46,146 nucleotides of DNA from Azoarcus sp. (GTDB taxonomy: Bacteria > Pseudomonadota > Gammaproteobacteria > Burkholderiales > Rhodocyclaceae): assembly GCA_031285965.1 (NCBI GenBank), contig JAITVD010000045.1:1-46146 (forward strand), read 5' to 3'. The notes under the pieces are model-generated. The model saw only the letters and a list, made by a program, of their open reading frames with translations, was not told where the DNA came from and did not search any database. The position numbers and the translations under genes are program-made. This document shows, in pieces, positions 26,414 to 35,306 of this stretch. Each line of letters begins with the position of its first letter. Position 1 is the first letter of the stretch.

Positions 26414-26833
26414 ATGCTGCCCACCAAGCCTTATCTGATACGCGCCATCTATGAATGGTGCGTCGATCAGGGCTTCACCCCCTACATCGCGGTACGGACT
26501 GACCCGCACACGCGAGTGCCATCTGGCTATGTTCATGACGGCCAAATCGTGCTCAATATCGGCGCTGAAGCAACCCATCAGCTTAAGATTGATAACGAAC
26601 AGATCACATTTCTGGCGCGTTTCAATGGCGTGGCGCATCAAATACTCGTACCGATTTCCAATGTCATGGCGATTTATTCGCGTGAAAACGGGCAAGGCAT
26701 GAGTTTCGAGGAGCCAGATTTGCCACAAGCGGGCGAAGCGACCGATTCCGCCGTAGAGGAATCGGGGTCGCCGGATGAATCCCCGCCGCCTTCGCCCCCC
26801 CCGCGTGGCTCGCACCTGAAAGTCATCAAATAA
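26414..26833 (+). CDS. sspB: ClpXP adaptor SspB (specificity-enhancing factor)
   Basis: SspB tethers ssrA-tagged proteins to ClpX for degradation. The protein has 139 residues. The folded domain opens with KPYLIRAIYEWCVDQGFTPYIAV and includes VLNIGAEATHQLKIDNEQITFLARFNG. A flexible acidic, proline-rich linker leads to the C-terminal ClpX-binding tail RGSHLKVIK, which is the family's docking peptide. It has AGGAGGA before the start and follows sspA directly. Nothing is missing. Confidence 0.95.
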   Translation: MLPTKPYLIRAIYEWCVDQGFTPYIAVRTDPHTRVPSGYVHDGQIVLNIGAEATHQLKIDNEQITFLARFNGVAHQILVPISNVMAIYSRENGQGMSFEEPDLPQAGEATDSAVEESGSPDESPPPSPPPRGSHLKVIK

Positions 26834-26851
26834 AAAAGAGAGGGAGGAAAG

Positions 26852-27346
26852 ATGCCGATGGAATGGAGTGAACGCTACGCCCTTGGAATTGCCCGCATGG
26901 ATGAGACACACCGGGAATTCGTTGATTTCTGCAATGAGCTTTCCGCCGCTGCGCCCGAAAGCGAAACCTTCCTCGGGCGGCTCGATGCCTTTATCGCGCA
27001 TACCGTCGCGCATTTCGACCAAGAAAACCGCTGGATGGAAGCGGTGAATTTTCCCCCCTGCCACCGCGAAGAGCACGACCGCGTACTGGCTGTTGCGCGT
27101 GAAGTGCGCCAGCGCGTCGAAAAAGGCGACCTCTTCCTTGGCCGTCGCTTGCTCGAAGAGCTTGTGCCGTGGTTCGACAACCACCTCGACACGATGGATT
27201 CGGCGCTGGCCTTTTACCTGAAAGAAATCGGCTTCGACACCGAAATAGAAAAACTGCCGGAAAACGGAGCTGCTCCCGCCTTGCCGCCCGTCCACAACGC
27301 CTGTAGCTGCGCCGTGGCAGACGATGGGGGCACAGATTCAGACTGA
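26852..27346 (+). CDS. Bacteriohemerythrin
   Basis: This is a 164-residue single-domain hemerythrin, a four-helix protein with a di-iron O2-binding site, probably for oxygen storage or sensing. The ligand residues are in place: MDETHREFVDF, HTVAHFDQENRWM, HREEHDRVL and FDNHLDTMDSALAFYL. The C-terminal ~30 residues are an additional tail with two cysteines (NACSCAV), absent from minimal hemerythrins, which may bind metal or be processed. It lies 18 bases after sspB and has AGGGAGGA upstream, so it may be co-transcribed with sspAB. The exact physiological role is inferred. Confidence 0.9.
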   Translation: MPMEWSERYALGIARMDETHREFVDFCNELSAAAPESETFLGRLDAFIAHTVAHFDQENRWMEAVNFPPCHREEHDRVLAVAREVRQRVEKGDLFLGRRLLEELVPWFDNHLDTMDSALAFYLKEIGFDTEIEKLPENGAAPALPPVHNACSCAVADDGGTDSD

Positions 27347-27459
27347 TGGAGGTGGAGTGTTTTGGATATACAGTACGAGAGTCTTTTATTTTTGATCTAT
27401 TAGTTGTTCGTAGACATCAATGTCCACGGTAATACGTACCCAGATGGAGAAAATCTTGC

Positions 27460-29031
27460 ATGGCTGACAATAAAAAAGAACAGGAACGGGCGGAGCTGCA
27501 TCGTACAATTTGGAGCATAGCCAACGATCTGCGCGGAAGCGTGGATGGCTGTGACTTTAAGCATTATGTCCTCGGCATCCTGTTCTATCGCTATATTTCA
27601 GAAAACCTTGCGGGTTATATCAATGCGGGCGAGCGCGAAGCCGGAGACAGTTCCTTCGAGTATGCTAATTTGCCGGACAGCAAGGCAGAGCAGGCTCGTG
27701 AGGATATGGTGAAGACAAAGGGTTTCTTCATCCTGCCGAGTGAATTGTTTGAAAACGTGCTTCGCCGTGCCGCTAATGACGAAAATCTGAATGAAACGCT
27801 GGAGAAGGTTTTCAAAAATATTGAAGCCTCTGCGTTAGCTACAGCCAGCGAGGACGATATTAGCGGGCTGTTCGACGACCTTGATGTAAACAGCAACAAA
27901 CTGGGCGGCACTGTTACCAAACGCAACGAGCGGCTCGTCAAGCTGCTCTCCGGCGTAGGCGAAATGAAGCTCGGCGACTACAAGGACAACACGATTGATG
28001 CCTTTGGCGATGCCTATGAATTTCTCATGGGCATGTACGCTTCCAATGCGGGCAAAAGCGGCGGCGAATACTACCCGCCGCAGGAAGTTTCGGAGTTGCT
28101 CACCCGCATTACCTTGGTCGGCAAGACCGAAGTCAACAAGGTGTATGACCCGGCTTGCGGCTCCGGCTCGCTACTGCTCAAATTTGCTAAAATTTTGGGC
28201 AAAGACAATGTGCGACAGGGTTTTTACGGGCAAGAGGTCAATATTACCACCTATAACCTCTGCCGTATCAACATGTTCCTACATGATATTGATTACGATA
28301 AATTCCATATAGGACACGGCGATACGCTGACGGAACCTCTGCATGAGGACGATGAGCCGTTTGAGGCCATCGTTTCCAACCCTCCCTATTCCATCAAATG
28401 GGACGGCGATACAAACCCTCTGCTGATTAATGATCCGCGTTTTTCTCCGGCGGGTGTGCTTGCGCCCAAATCCAAGGCCGACCTTGCTTTCATCATGCAC
28501 AGCCTTGCGTGGCTGGCCACCAGCGGCACGGCGGCTATCGTCTGCTTCCCCGGCGTTCTGTATCGCGGCGGCGCGGAGCAAAAAATCCGCAAATACCTTA
28601 TCGACAACAACTTTGTAGACGCCGTAATCCAGCTTCCTGATAACCTGTTTTACGGCACAAGCATTGCTACCTGCATCATGGTGCTGAAACGCTCAAAATC
28701 GGAGAACAGCACTCTGTTCATTGACGCGAGCCGTGAATGTGTCAAGGTCACGAACAACAACAAGCTCACCCATACAAATATTGAAACCATTGTTGCCGCG
28801 TACACAGCGCGAAAAGACACGCCGCACTTTGCCAAACTTGTGCCCAATGGAGATATTGCCGCGCAGGATTACAAACTCTCTGCCAGCACCTATGTGGAGC
28901 AGGAGGACAAGCGCGAAGTGGTTGACATCACAAAACTCAATGCCGAAATTGAGGCTATTGTTGCGCGTGAAAACAAACTGCGGATGGAGATTGCCGCTAT
29001 TATCGCGGAAATTGAGGGGAGCGGTGAGTAA
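27460..29031 (+). CDS. hsdM: Type I restriction-modification methyltransferase subunit HsdM (IC-like)
   Basis: HsdM provides the N6-adenine methylation activity of a type I system and forms M2S with HsdS. The protein has 523 residues. The N-terminal helical domain contains AELHRTIWSIANDLRGSVDG and FKHYVLGILFYRYISENL, typical of type IC. The catalytic domain has DPACGSGSLLLKF (AdoMet motif I, D230) and VSNPPYSIKW (NPPY at 307-310). All catalytic residues appear intact. A GGAGA box precedes the ATG. It is the first gene of the hsd operon, and its TAA overlaps the next ATG by one base. Confidence 0.96.
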   Translation: MADNKKEQERAELHRTIWSIANDLRGSVDGCDFKHYVLGILFYRYISENLAGYINAGEREAGDSSFEYANLPDSKAEQAREDMVKTKGFFILPSELFENVLRRAANDENLNETLEKVFKNIEASALATASEDDISGLFDDLDVNSNKLGGTVTKRNERLVKLLSGVGEMKLGDYKDNTIDAFGDAYEFLMGMYASNAGKSGGEYYPPQEVSELLTRITLVGKTEVNKVYDPACGSGSLLLKFAKILGKDNVRQGFYGQEVNITTYNLCRINMFLHDIDYDKFHIGHGDTLTEPLHEDDEPFEAIVSNPPYSIKWDGDTNPLLINDPRFSPAGVLAPKSKADLAFIMHSLAWLATSGTAAIVCFPGVLYRGGAEQKIRKYLIDNNFVDAVIQLPDNLFYGTSIATCIMVLKRSKSENSTLFIDASRECVKVTNNNKLTHTNIETIVAAYTARKDTPHFAKLVPNGDIAAQDYKLSASTYVEQEDKREVVDITKLNAEIEAIVARENKLRMEIAAIIAEIEGSGE

Positions 29032-30152
29032 TGGATAACGCCCAGACAAATACCCTGACGCTTTACGGCTCATTCATCAAAGAAATTAAAGAGCTTATAT
29101 ACAAACGCCAGTATGAGGCCATGAAGCGTGTCAATTCTGAATTGATACAGCTTTATTGGGAAATCGGCGCGGAAATAGGCCGTAAACAGCGTGAACAGGG
29201 CTGGGGAAAATCCGTTGTCGAAATTTTGGCCAAAGAGCTTCAAAAAGAATTTACCGGCGTTCAGGGATTTTCGGCCAGAAACCTATGGCTCATGCGTAGT
29301 TTTTACCTTGAATATTCGCAACTTACAAATCTGCACCCAGTGGGTGCAGATTTGCCAAGTTCAGATCTGCACCCACTGGGTGCAGAAATTCTAGGGGCAA
29401 ATCTGCCACCACTGGTGGCAGAAATCGGTTGGAAGAAGAACGTAGTGATAATGCAGAAATGTAAAAACCCGCTCCAGCGCGAATTTTATATCAAAATGAC
29501 GAAGCGTTTTGGCTGGACAAAGGATGTTTTGATTAACAATATTGAGAACATGGCCTTTGAAAAATATCTGACCAATCAGACAAATTTTGATGAAACGGTA
29601 CCAGAAAAATACCGACTGCAAGCAAAACTCGCCGTCAAAGATGACTACAACTTCGATTTTATCGAAATGGGCATCGAACACAGTGAGGCGGAGCTTGAAG
29701 CGGGCATTATAAAGAATATCCGGGCATTTCTGTTGGAAATGGGTGGTCACTTTACCTTTGTCGGGAACCAGTATCATCTTAATGACGCAGAGGATGATTA
29801 CTATATAGACCTGCTTCTGTTTCACAGGCAACTGCGGTGTCTTGTTGCCATTGAACTGAAAATCGGAGAATTCAAACCTGAATACGCGGGAAAGATGCAA
29901 TTTTATCTGACATTGCTTGATGAAACGATGAAATTGCCGGATGAAAACCCGTCTATAGGTATCATCATTTGCAAAAGTAAAAAGCGTACCCGTGTGGAAT
30001 ACACGCTGAAAAAGGCAAATGCGCCTATCGGCGTAGCAACGTATTCCTTTTATGATAAATTGCCGGAAGAAGTGCGTTCCCTGCTTCCTTCGCCGGAAGA
30101 AATAGCGGAAGCCATTCATAGCTTTGGGAGTGAGGATAATGCGCCTGTATGA
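29031..30152 (+). CDS. DUF1016 (YhcG-like) PD-(D/E)xK nuclease-domain protein
   Basis: This 373-residue protein has the DUF1016 architecture: an N-terminal helical/winged-helix domain (about 10-90, with NSELIQLYWEIGAEIGRKQ and GWGKSVVEILAKELQ) and a C-terminal nuclease domain with D260 in YYIDLLLFHR and E275-L-K277 in VAIELKIGEFKPEYAGKM. The catalytic triad is intact. Between the domains is a stretch built from three 12-residue repeats (LHPVGADLPSSD / LHPLGAEILGAN / LPPLVAEIGWKK). Such genes often travel within type I loci; their job is unclear. Here it sits between hsdM and the downstream zinc-ribbon and hsdS genes, translationally coupled to hsdM. Its predicted role as accessory nuclease is inference. 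Confidence 0.88.
   Translation: MDNAQTNTLTLYGSFIKEIKELIYKRQYEAMKRVNSELIQLYWEIGAEIGRKQREQGWGKSVVEILAKELQKEFTGVQGFSARNLWLMRSFYLEYSQLTNLHPVGADLPSSDLHPLGAEILGANLPPLVAEIGWKKNVVIMQKCKNPLQREFYIKMTKRFGWTKDVLINNIENMAFEKYLTNQTNFDETVPEKYRLQAKLAVKDDYNFDFIEMGIEHSEAELEAGIIKNIRAFLLEMGGHFTFVGNQYHLNDAEDDYYIDLLLFHRQLRCLVAIELKIGEFKPEYAGKMQFYLTLLDETMKLPDENPSIGIIICKSKKRTRVEYTLKKANAPIGVATYSFYDKLPEEVRSLLPSPEEIAEAIHSFGSEDNAPV
29327..29422 (+). repeat. Three tandem 36-bp in-frame hairpin units inside the DUF1016 gene
   Basis: Hairpin 1: AAATCTGCACCC, loop AGT, GGGTGCAGATTT (29327-29353, 12-bp stem). Hairpin 2: TCTGCACCC, loop ACT, GGGTGCAGA (29366-29386). Hairpin 3: TCTGCCACC, loop ACT, GGTGGCAGA (29402-29422). The stem starts are spaced exactly 36 bases apart, so each unit adds 12 residues without breaking the frame. 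Confidence 0.9.
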
Positions 30153-30936
30153 TGTGCTGTCCAAGCCGTGTTCCGCTGACTTCGTTCAGGTAGACGGATT
30201 TATCAACAGAACGATTTCCACGGGTAGCCAGCAGAAGATAGAGATTGGAAAGGTAGGGCTAAATTTTTACTGTGAGCAGTGTGGCGATACGCGCACATTT
30301 TGGTCAAATGACAAGATATACTGCGTAGGTGTAAGTTCAAGACAGATAAGCATAGACTGCGTATTGCAATGTGGCTGTGGTACTTCGGTTGCCGTTTGGT
30401 TTTTGGTGGAAAGCTACGCGGATGAGATCGCCGGACTGGCTCCCGAAGTACGCATATTGAAACGCCGGGAAAAAATGTCAGAGCAGGTACGGTTAGTTAA
30501 AGGCCAATATGCTGGTTATGCGGAATTGCTGAACAAAGCGGAACAAGCGTATCGAGATGAGTTAGGGGCAGGTTCGATTGTTTACCTGCGAAAAATATTT
30601 GAGCAAGTCACGGCGCAGGTCGCTCAAGCCTCTGGCATTGCTTGCCACGACAGCAAAGGTAATCCAAGACCGTTCAGGCACTTGCTTCAGGATGTAGACT
30701 CGCAATGCGCGATTATTCCGAAAGAATATTCAGCAAACGGGTATACGCTCTTTGGTGAACTCAGTGATGTTGTGCATGGCGATTATGATGAACAGGCAGG
30801 AATACAAAAATATGAAGCACTTCGTAGGCTCGTTGTTGGAGTGCTGGATAATGTTGTGAACAACAAAGAAATATTGTCTGCTATTGGCTTATTGGGATGG
30901 AATCAGGATAGGAGTAACGAAAATGACCAAGCTTGA
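30139..30936 (+). CDS. Zinc-ribbon protein of unknown function in the hsd operon (DUF4145-like?)
   Basis: This 265-residue protein is not firmly recognised. The N-terminal half carries cysteine pairs CEQC and CVLQCGCG that could form a zinc ribbon. The middle has a helical stretch with lysines and glutamines, and the C-terminal half (LRKIFEQVTAQVAQASG..., then GELSDVVHGDYDE) is reminiscent of DUF4145-type proteins often found in defence loci. The start at 30139 has GTGAGGAT upstream and overlaps the DUF1016 stop; its end overlaps the hsdS start by 14 bases, so it is translated as part of the operon. It could act as an accessory or inhibitor of the type I complex; this is inference. Confidence 0.7.
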   Translation: MRLYDVLSKPCSADFVQVDGFINRTISTGSQQKIEIGKVGLNFYCEQCGDTRTFWSNDKIYCVGVSSRQISIDCVLQCGCGTSVAVWFLVESYADEIAGLAPEVRILKRREKMSEQVRLVKGQYAGYAELLNKAEQAYRDELGAGSIVYLRKIFEQVTAQVAQASGIACHDSKGNPRPFRHLLQDVDSQCAIIPKEYSANGYTLFGELSDVVHGDYDEQAGIQKYEALRRLVVGVLDNVVNNKEILSAIGLLGWNQDRSNENDQA

Positions 30937-31537
30937 TCGCCTCATTGCTGAACTTTGCCCAAATGGGGTGGAGTATGAATCTTTAAAAAATGTATGCTTA
31001 GATACAGAAACTATATCTTGGGCAAATAATAACACTAAAATATTTAGATATATAGATTTAACATCAGTTGACCGAGAAACGCATTTAATCGTTGATACTG
31101 CTGAAATAAACTCAGAGAGTGCGCCAAGCAGAGCGCAAAAGATTGTCGAGAAAGATGATGTAATATTTGGAACTACTAGACCTACATTAAAAAGATATTG
31201 TTTTATAACAGATGAATATGATGGACAAATTTGTAGTACAGGATATTGCGTTCTTCGTGCAAATAATGATTTAATTCTTCCAAGATATATATATCATCAG
31301 ATTAGTACAGAAAAATTTAATAGATATGTTGAAGAAAGTCAACGTGGAGCTGCTTATCCTGCGATAAGCGATGGAGATATAAAAAAATTTAAAATCCCTC
31401 TACCTCATATAAAAATTCAGCAAGAGATTGTTAGGATGCTCGATGCATTTACAGAACTGCAAGCAAGAATAACACAATATGAATATTACCGCAACAACTT
31501 ATTATCCTTTGGCGTTGTAGAGAGAGAGAGAGAGTAG
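30923..31537 (+). CDS. hsdS: Type I specificity subunit HsdS, N-terminal half (TRD1 + conserved repeat), ended at a (GA)7 tract
   Basis: This 204-residue product contains one target-recognition domain (about 1-165) and one coiled-coil spacer repeat (QQEIVRMLDAFTELQARITQYEYYRNNLLSF). It ends in VVERERE-stop because a (GA)7 run at 31519-31533 shifts the frame. If one GA were gained, the frame would pass through VERERERVEDTLNGK into the second half, giving a 385-residue HsdS of normal type IC length. A half-size HsdS can in some systems (e.g. NgoAV) pair as a dimer and recognise a different, palindromic site, so this form may be functional. GGAG lies upstream of the ATG. Low GC in the TRD contrasts with the spacer, as expected for exchanged TRDs. 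Confidence 0.9.
   Translation: MTKLDRLIAELCPNGVEYESLKNVCLDTETISWANNNTKIFRYIDLTSVDRETHLIVDTAEINSESAPSRAQKIVEKDDVIFGTTRPTLKRYCFITDEYDGQICSTGYCVLRANNDLILPRYIYHQISTEKFNRYVEESQRGAAYPAISDGDIKKFKIPLPHIKIQQEIVRMLDAFTELQARITQYEYYRNNLLSFGVVERERE
31519..31533 (+). repeat. (GA)7 simple sequence repeat at the hsdS frame break
   Basis: Seven GA units plus a G, ending directly in the TAG that closes the N-terminal hsdS frame. A two-base change (7 to 8 units, or loss of two units) restores the frame to the downstream half. Located exactly between the first spacer repeat and the second TRD. Confidence 0.92.
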
Positions 31538-31559
31538 AAGACACACTCAATGGAAAAAT

Positions 31560-32078
31560 TTGCATGAAGTTGGAATTATGAAACGCGGAACATATGTTAC
31601 AAAAAAGAATACCAAGGAAGGCAATATCCCTGTTATCCTTGGTGGACAGAAGCCAGCATACTATTGTGATACCTGCAATCATGAGGGGGAAGCAATTGTA
31701 ATCTCGCGCAGTGGCGCTTATGCTGGTTTTATTTCTTTCTGGGATGAACCGATTTTTGTCACGGATGGATTTATTATTGAAGCTAATGATGGAGTAAAAA
31801 TCAAATATCTCTACTATTTCCTCAAGAACATGCAAGATAATTTACATCAAATGAAACGCGGAGGCGGTGTGCCACATGTTCGCGGCAGTGAAATTATGGG
31901 AATAAAAATCCCTGTCCCGTCTCTTGCTGAACAGGAACGCATAGTTGCCATCCTTGACCGTTTCGACGCGCTGACGCACGATATTACCAGCGGCTTGCCC
32001 GCTGAGATTGAGGCGCGGCGCAAGCAATACGAATACTACCGCGACAAGCTGTTAACCTTTGAGGAAAAAGCGGCGTAA
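31560..32078 (+). CDS. hsdS: HsdS C-terminal half (TRD2 + conserved repeat), out of frame with the first half
   Basis: This frame encodes the second target-recognition domain (MKRGTYVTKKNTKEGNIPVILGGQKPAYYC...) and the second spacer repeat LAEQERIVAILDRFDALTHDI...RRKQYEYYRDKLLTF, which mirrors the QYEYYRNNLLSF of the first half. The frame is open upstream through the GA tract, so it was once continuous with 30923. TTG at 31560 or ATG at 31578 could start a separate product, but no good ribosome-binding site is visible; alone it may be silent. It is followed 11 bases later by hsdR. Confidence 0.88.
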   Translation: MHEVGIMKRGTYVTKKNTKEGNIPVILGGQKPAYYCDTCNHEGEAIVISRSGAYAGFISFWDEPIFVTDGFIIEANDGVKIKYLYYFLKNMQDNLHQMKRGGGVPHVRGSEIMGIKIPVPSLAEQERIVAILDRFDALTHDITSGLPAEIEARRKQYEYYRDKLLTFEEKAA

Positions 32079-32089
32079 AGGATACACTG

Positions 32090-35000
32090 ATGAGTACCTA
32101 CAACATCGTTGTCAGCACGGATGAAAGCACGGTCGTCGCGGAATACTGCGCCGAATCCAATCGTTCCGGCGCGTATCAGACCGAGGCGGCGCTGGAAAAA
32201 GAGTTCATCCGCCTGTTGACTACGCAGGGCTATGAGTATTTGCCGATTTCGGACGAAGCCGCTCTTGTCGCCAATCTGCGCCGCCAGCTTGAACGGCTGA
32301 ACAAGTTTACCTTCTCCGATGCGGAATGGACGCAGTTTCTCGACAAGTGCATAGCTAAAGCCAATGATGGCATTGTGGAAAAAACCCGTACCATTCAGGA
32401 TGACCATATTCAAGTGCTTCGGCGCGATGACGGCACAACAAAAAATGTCTATCTGCTTGATAAAAGGAATATTCACGAAAATAGCCTGCAAGTCATTAAC
32501 CAGTATGGGGAATCCGGCGGAGCGCATGGCGCACGCTACGATGTGACCATACTGGTGAACGGCTTGCCGCTTGTGCATGTTGAGCTGAAACGGCGCGGTG
32601 TGGCAATCCGTGAGGCGTTTAACCAGATCAAACGCTACCAGCGGGACAGCTTCTGGGCATCTTCAGGGCTGTACGAATATGTTTAGCTCTTTGTCATTTC
32701 CAACGGAACCCACACCAAATATTATTCCAATACCACACGCAACCAGCATATCAAGGAATCAGCCGAAGGGAAAAAAGGCAAAAAATCCAGCCACAGCTTT
32801 GAGTTCACAAGCTACTGGGCTGATGCAAACAATAAAACCATCGCTGACCTTGTAGATTTTACCAAGACCTTTTTTGCCAAGCATACGATTCTGAATATTT
32901 TGACCCGCTATTGCGTGTTTACCTCGGAAGACATGTTGCTGGTCATGCGTCCGTATCAGATAGCGGCGACCGAGCGTATTCTTTCCCGCATCGTAATCTC
33001 GTCCAATTACAAAAAAACGGGAACGACCGATGCTGGCGGCTACATCTGGCATACGACAGGTTCCGGCAAAACGCTGACGAGTTTCAAAACGGCGCAACTT
33101 GCCACACGGCTTGAAGGTATAGAAAAGGTGCTTTTCGTCGTTGACCGCAAAGACCTCGACTACCAGACGATGAAGGAATACGACCGCTTTGAAAAAGGTG
33201 CGGCTAACGGCAACACGTCCACACGCATTTTACAGCGCCAGTTGGAAGACCCCAACGCTCGAATCATCATCACGACAATCCAGAAACTGGACATGTTCGT
33301 GACGAAGAATAAGGCCCATGACGTGTACCAGCGCCATATCGTCCTGATTTTCGATGAATGTCACCGTTCACAATTCGGCGACATGCACAAAAAAATCGTT
33401 AAAGCCTTCCGCAAGTATCACATCTTCGGTTTTACGGGTACGCCCATATTTGCCAAGAACGCCGCCAGTACCGGAAACCCGCTTTTGCGGACAACCGAAC
33501 AGGCGTTTGGGGACAAGCTCCATACCTACACCGTGGTGGATGCAATAAATGATGGAAACGTGTTGCCGTTCCGTATTGATTACGTCAACACGGTAAAAAT
33601 GGCGAATGGAGTGAAGGATACTCAGGTTCACGCCATCGATACGGAAAAGGCCATGAACGCGCCGGAACGTATTCGTGCGGTAATTACCTACATCCTTGAG
33701 CATTTCGACCAAAAGACCAAGCGCAATGCTTTTTATTCCTTGCAGGGTAAGCGCATGGCAGGGTTTAACTCCATTTTTGCCGTGGCCTCTATCCCTATGG
33801 CTATGAAATATTATGCCGAGTTTACGCACCAGTTGGAAACCACCGGGCGAAACCTTGCCGTTGCAACAATTTTCAGCTTCAGCGCCAACGAAGAAGACCC
33901 CTCCGATTCCGATGGCATGTTGCCGGATGAAAATTTTGATACCAACAGTCTGGATAAAGGCTCACGTGACTTTCTTGAGGCGGCGATTACCGACTATAAC
34001 AAGCGGTTCAGCGTGAATTTTGACACCTCTGCCGACAAATTCCAGAACTACTACAAAGACCTCTCCCAACGGGTGAAAAATCGGGAAGTCGATCTGCTTA
34101 TTGTGGTAAATATGTTCCTGACTGGTTTTGACGCAACCACACTCAACACGCTTTGGGTGGACAAGAATCTGCGGCAACACGGCCTTATGCAGGCATTTTC
34201 GCGCACCAACCGCATTCTCAATTCCGTAAAGACCTTCGGCAATATCATTTGCTTCCGCGACTTGAAACAGGCGACTGATGAAGCGATTGCCCTGTTTGGC
34301 GACAAAGAGGCTGGCGGCATTGTGCTGCTCAAATCCTACGCCGACTATTACGGCGGCTACGATGAGAACGGCGACCACAAACCCGGCTATGCAGAACTTA
34401 TTGCCAAACTGACAGCGCAGTATCCCCTTGGTGAACCTGTTGTCGGCGAAGAAGTGCAAAAGAATTTTATCAAACTCTACGGGGCAATTTTACGCCTGAA
34501 GAATATCCTGACTGCCTTTGACGAGTTTGCAGGGAATGAAATTTTACCGGACAAAGATTTTCAGGATTACCAGAGCCTATATATTGACCTGTATCAAAGC
34601 TTTACCAAAGACAAAGATGCCGACAAAGAAAATATTAATGACGACATAGTGTTTGAACTTGAACTTATCAAACAGGTTGAGGTCAATATTGACTATATCC
34701 TGATGCTTGTTGAGAAATATCGTCAGTCAAATTGTGAAGATAAAGAAATACTTGCTACGATTGATAAAACTGTCGGGGCAAGCATTGCGTTACGCAGTAA
34801 AAAAGAACTGATCGAGCATTTCATTCAACGGGTGAACACTTCAACACAGATTGATGCTGGATGGCGTGAGTTTGTGTATGAGCAAAAAGAGAACGACATT
34901 GCCTCTCTTATTGAATCAGAGGGCTTAAAAGCTGATGAAACACGAAAGTTTGTGGATAATGCCTTTCGTGACGGAACGCTCAAAACCACTGGCACAGATA

Positions 35001-35116
35001 TTGATAAAATCCTGCCGCCCGTTTCACGCTTCTCTGGCGGTAAGCGGGCCGCTCAAAAGCAGGGCGTTATTGAAAAACTGCTTACTTTCTTTGAGAAATA
35101 TTTCGGGTTGGTATGA
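32090..35116 (+). pseudogene. hsdR: Type I restriction subunit HsdR interrupted by one in-frame amber codon
   Basis: HsdR is the ATP-driven translocase and nuclease subunit. The frame spans 1008 codons, normal for type IC, but codon 199 is TAG (32684-32686) in GLYEYV-stop-LFVISNGTHTKYY. Glutamine (CAG) would fit there, i.e. a C-to-T transition. No other stop or frameshift exists. The nuclease core is before the stop (D151, E165-L-K167 in VHVELKRRG), while the motor lies after it: TTGSGKTLTS (about 322) and DECH (about 422), then helicase motifs to the end. The two parts would be separate peptides of 198 and about 738 residues (from TTG at 32900). Without suppression, restriction should be off. 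Confidence 0.9.
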
Positions 35117-35306
35117 GCGTGGAACGTTTGCTTTGCCTCGCTTCTCTTCGTGAGCTAGCCCGCCTGCCGCTTTTTGTGATTCAAACCGCCTCGTTTTGTT
35201 TTTCCAGCTTGTGCATAGAGCGGTCGATAGCGCGGCATGAAGGTGCAGATGCACTAGCATCATTCAATGACACGAAACCAAAGCAATAGTAAATGAAAAC
35301 CTCTTC

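Noticed and set aside
30923-32078. Interpreting hsdS as two independent complete genes
   Set aside because: The second half is open in frame back into the GA tract and lacks its own ribosome-binding site; the duplicated spacer motifs show it is one gene cut in two.
35113-35289. 58-codon frame overlapping the hsdR stop
   Set aside because: It overlaps the stop as ATGA but has no ribosome-binding site beyond hsdR codons and no recognisable content.
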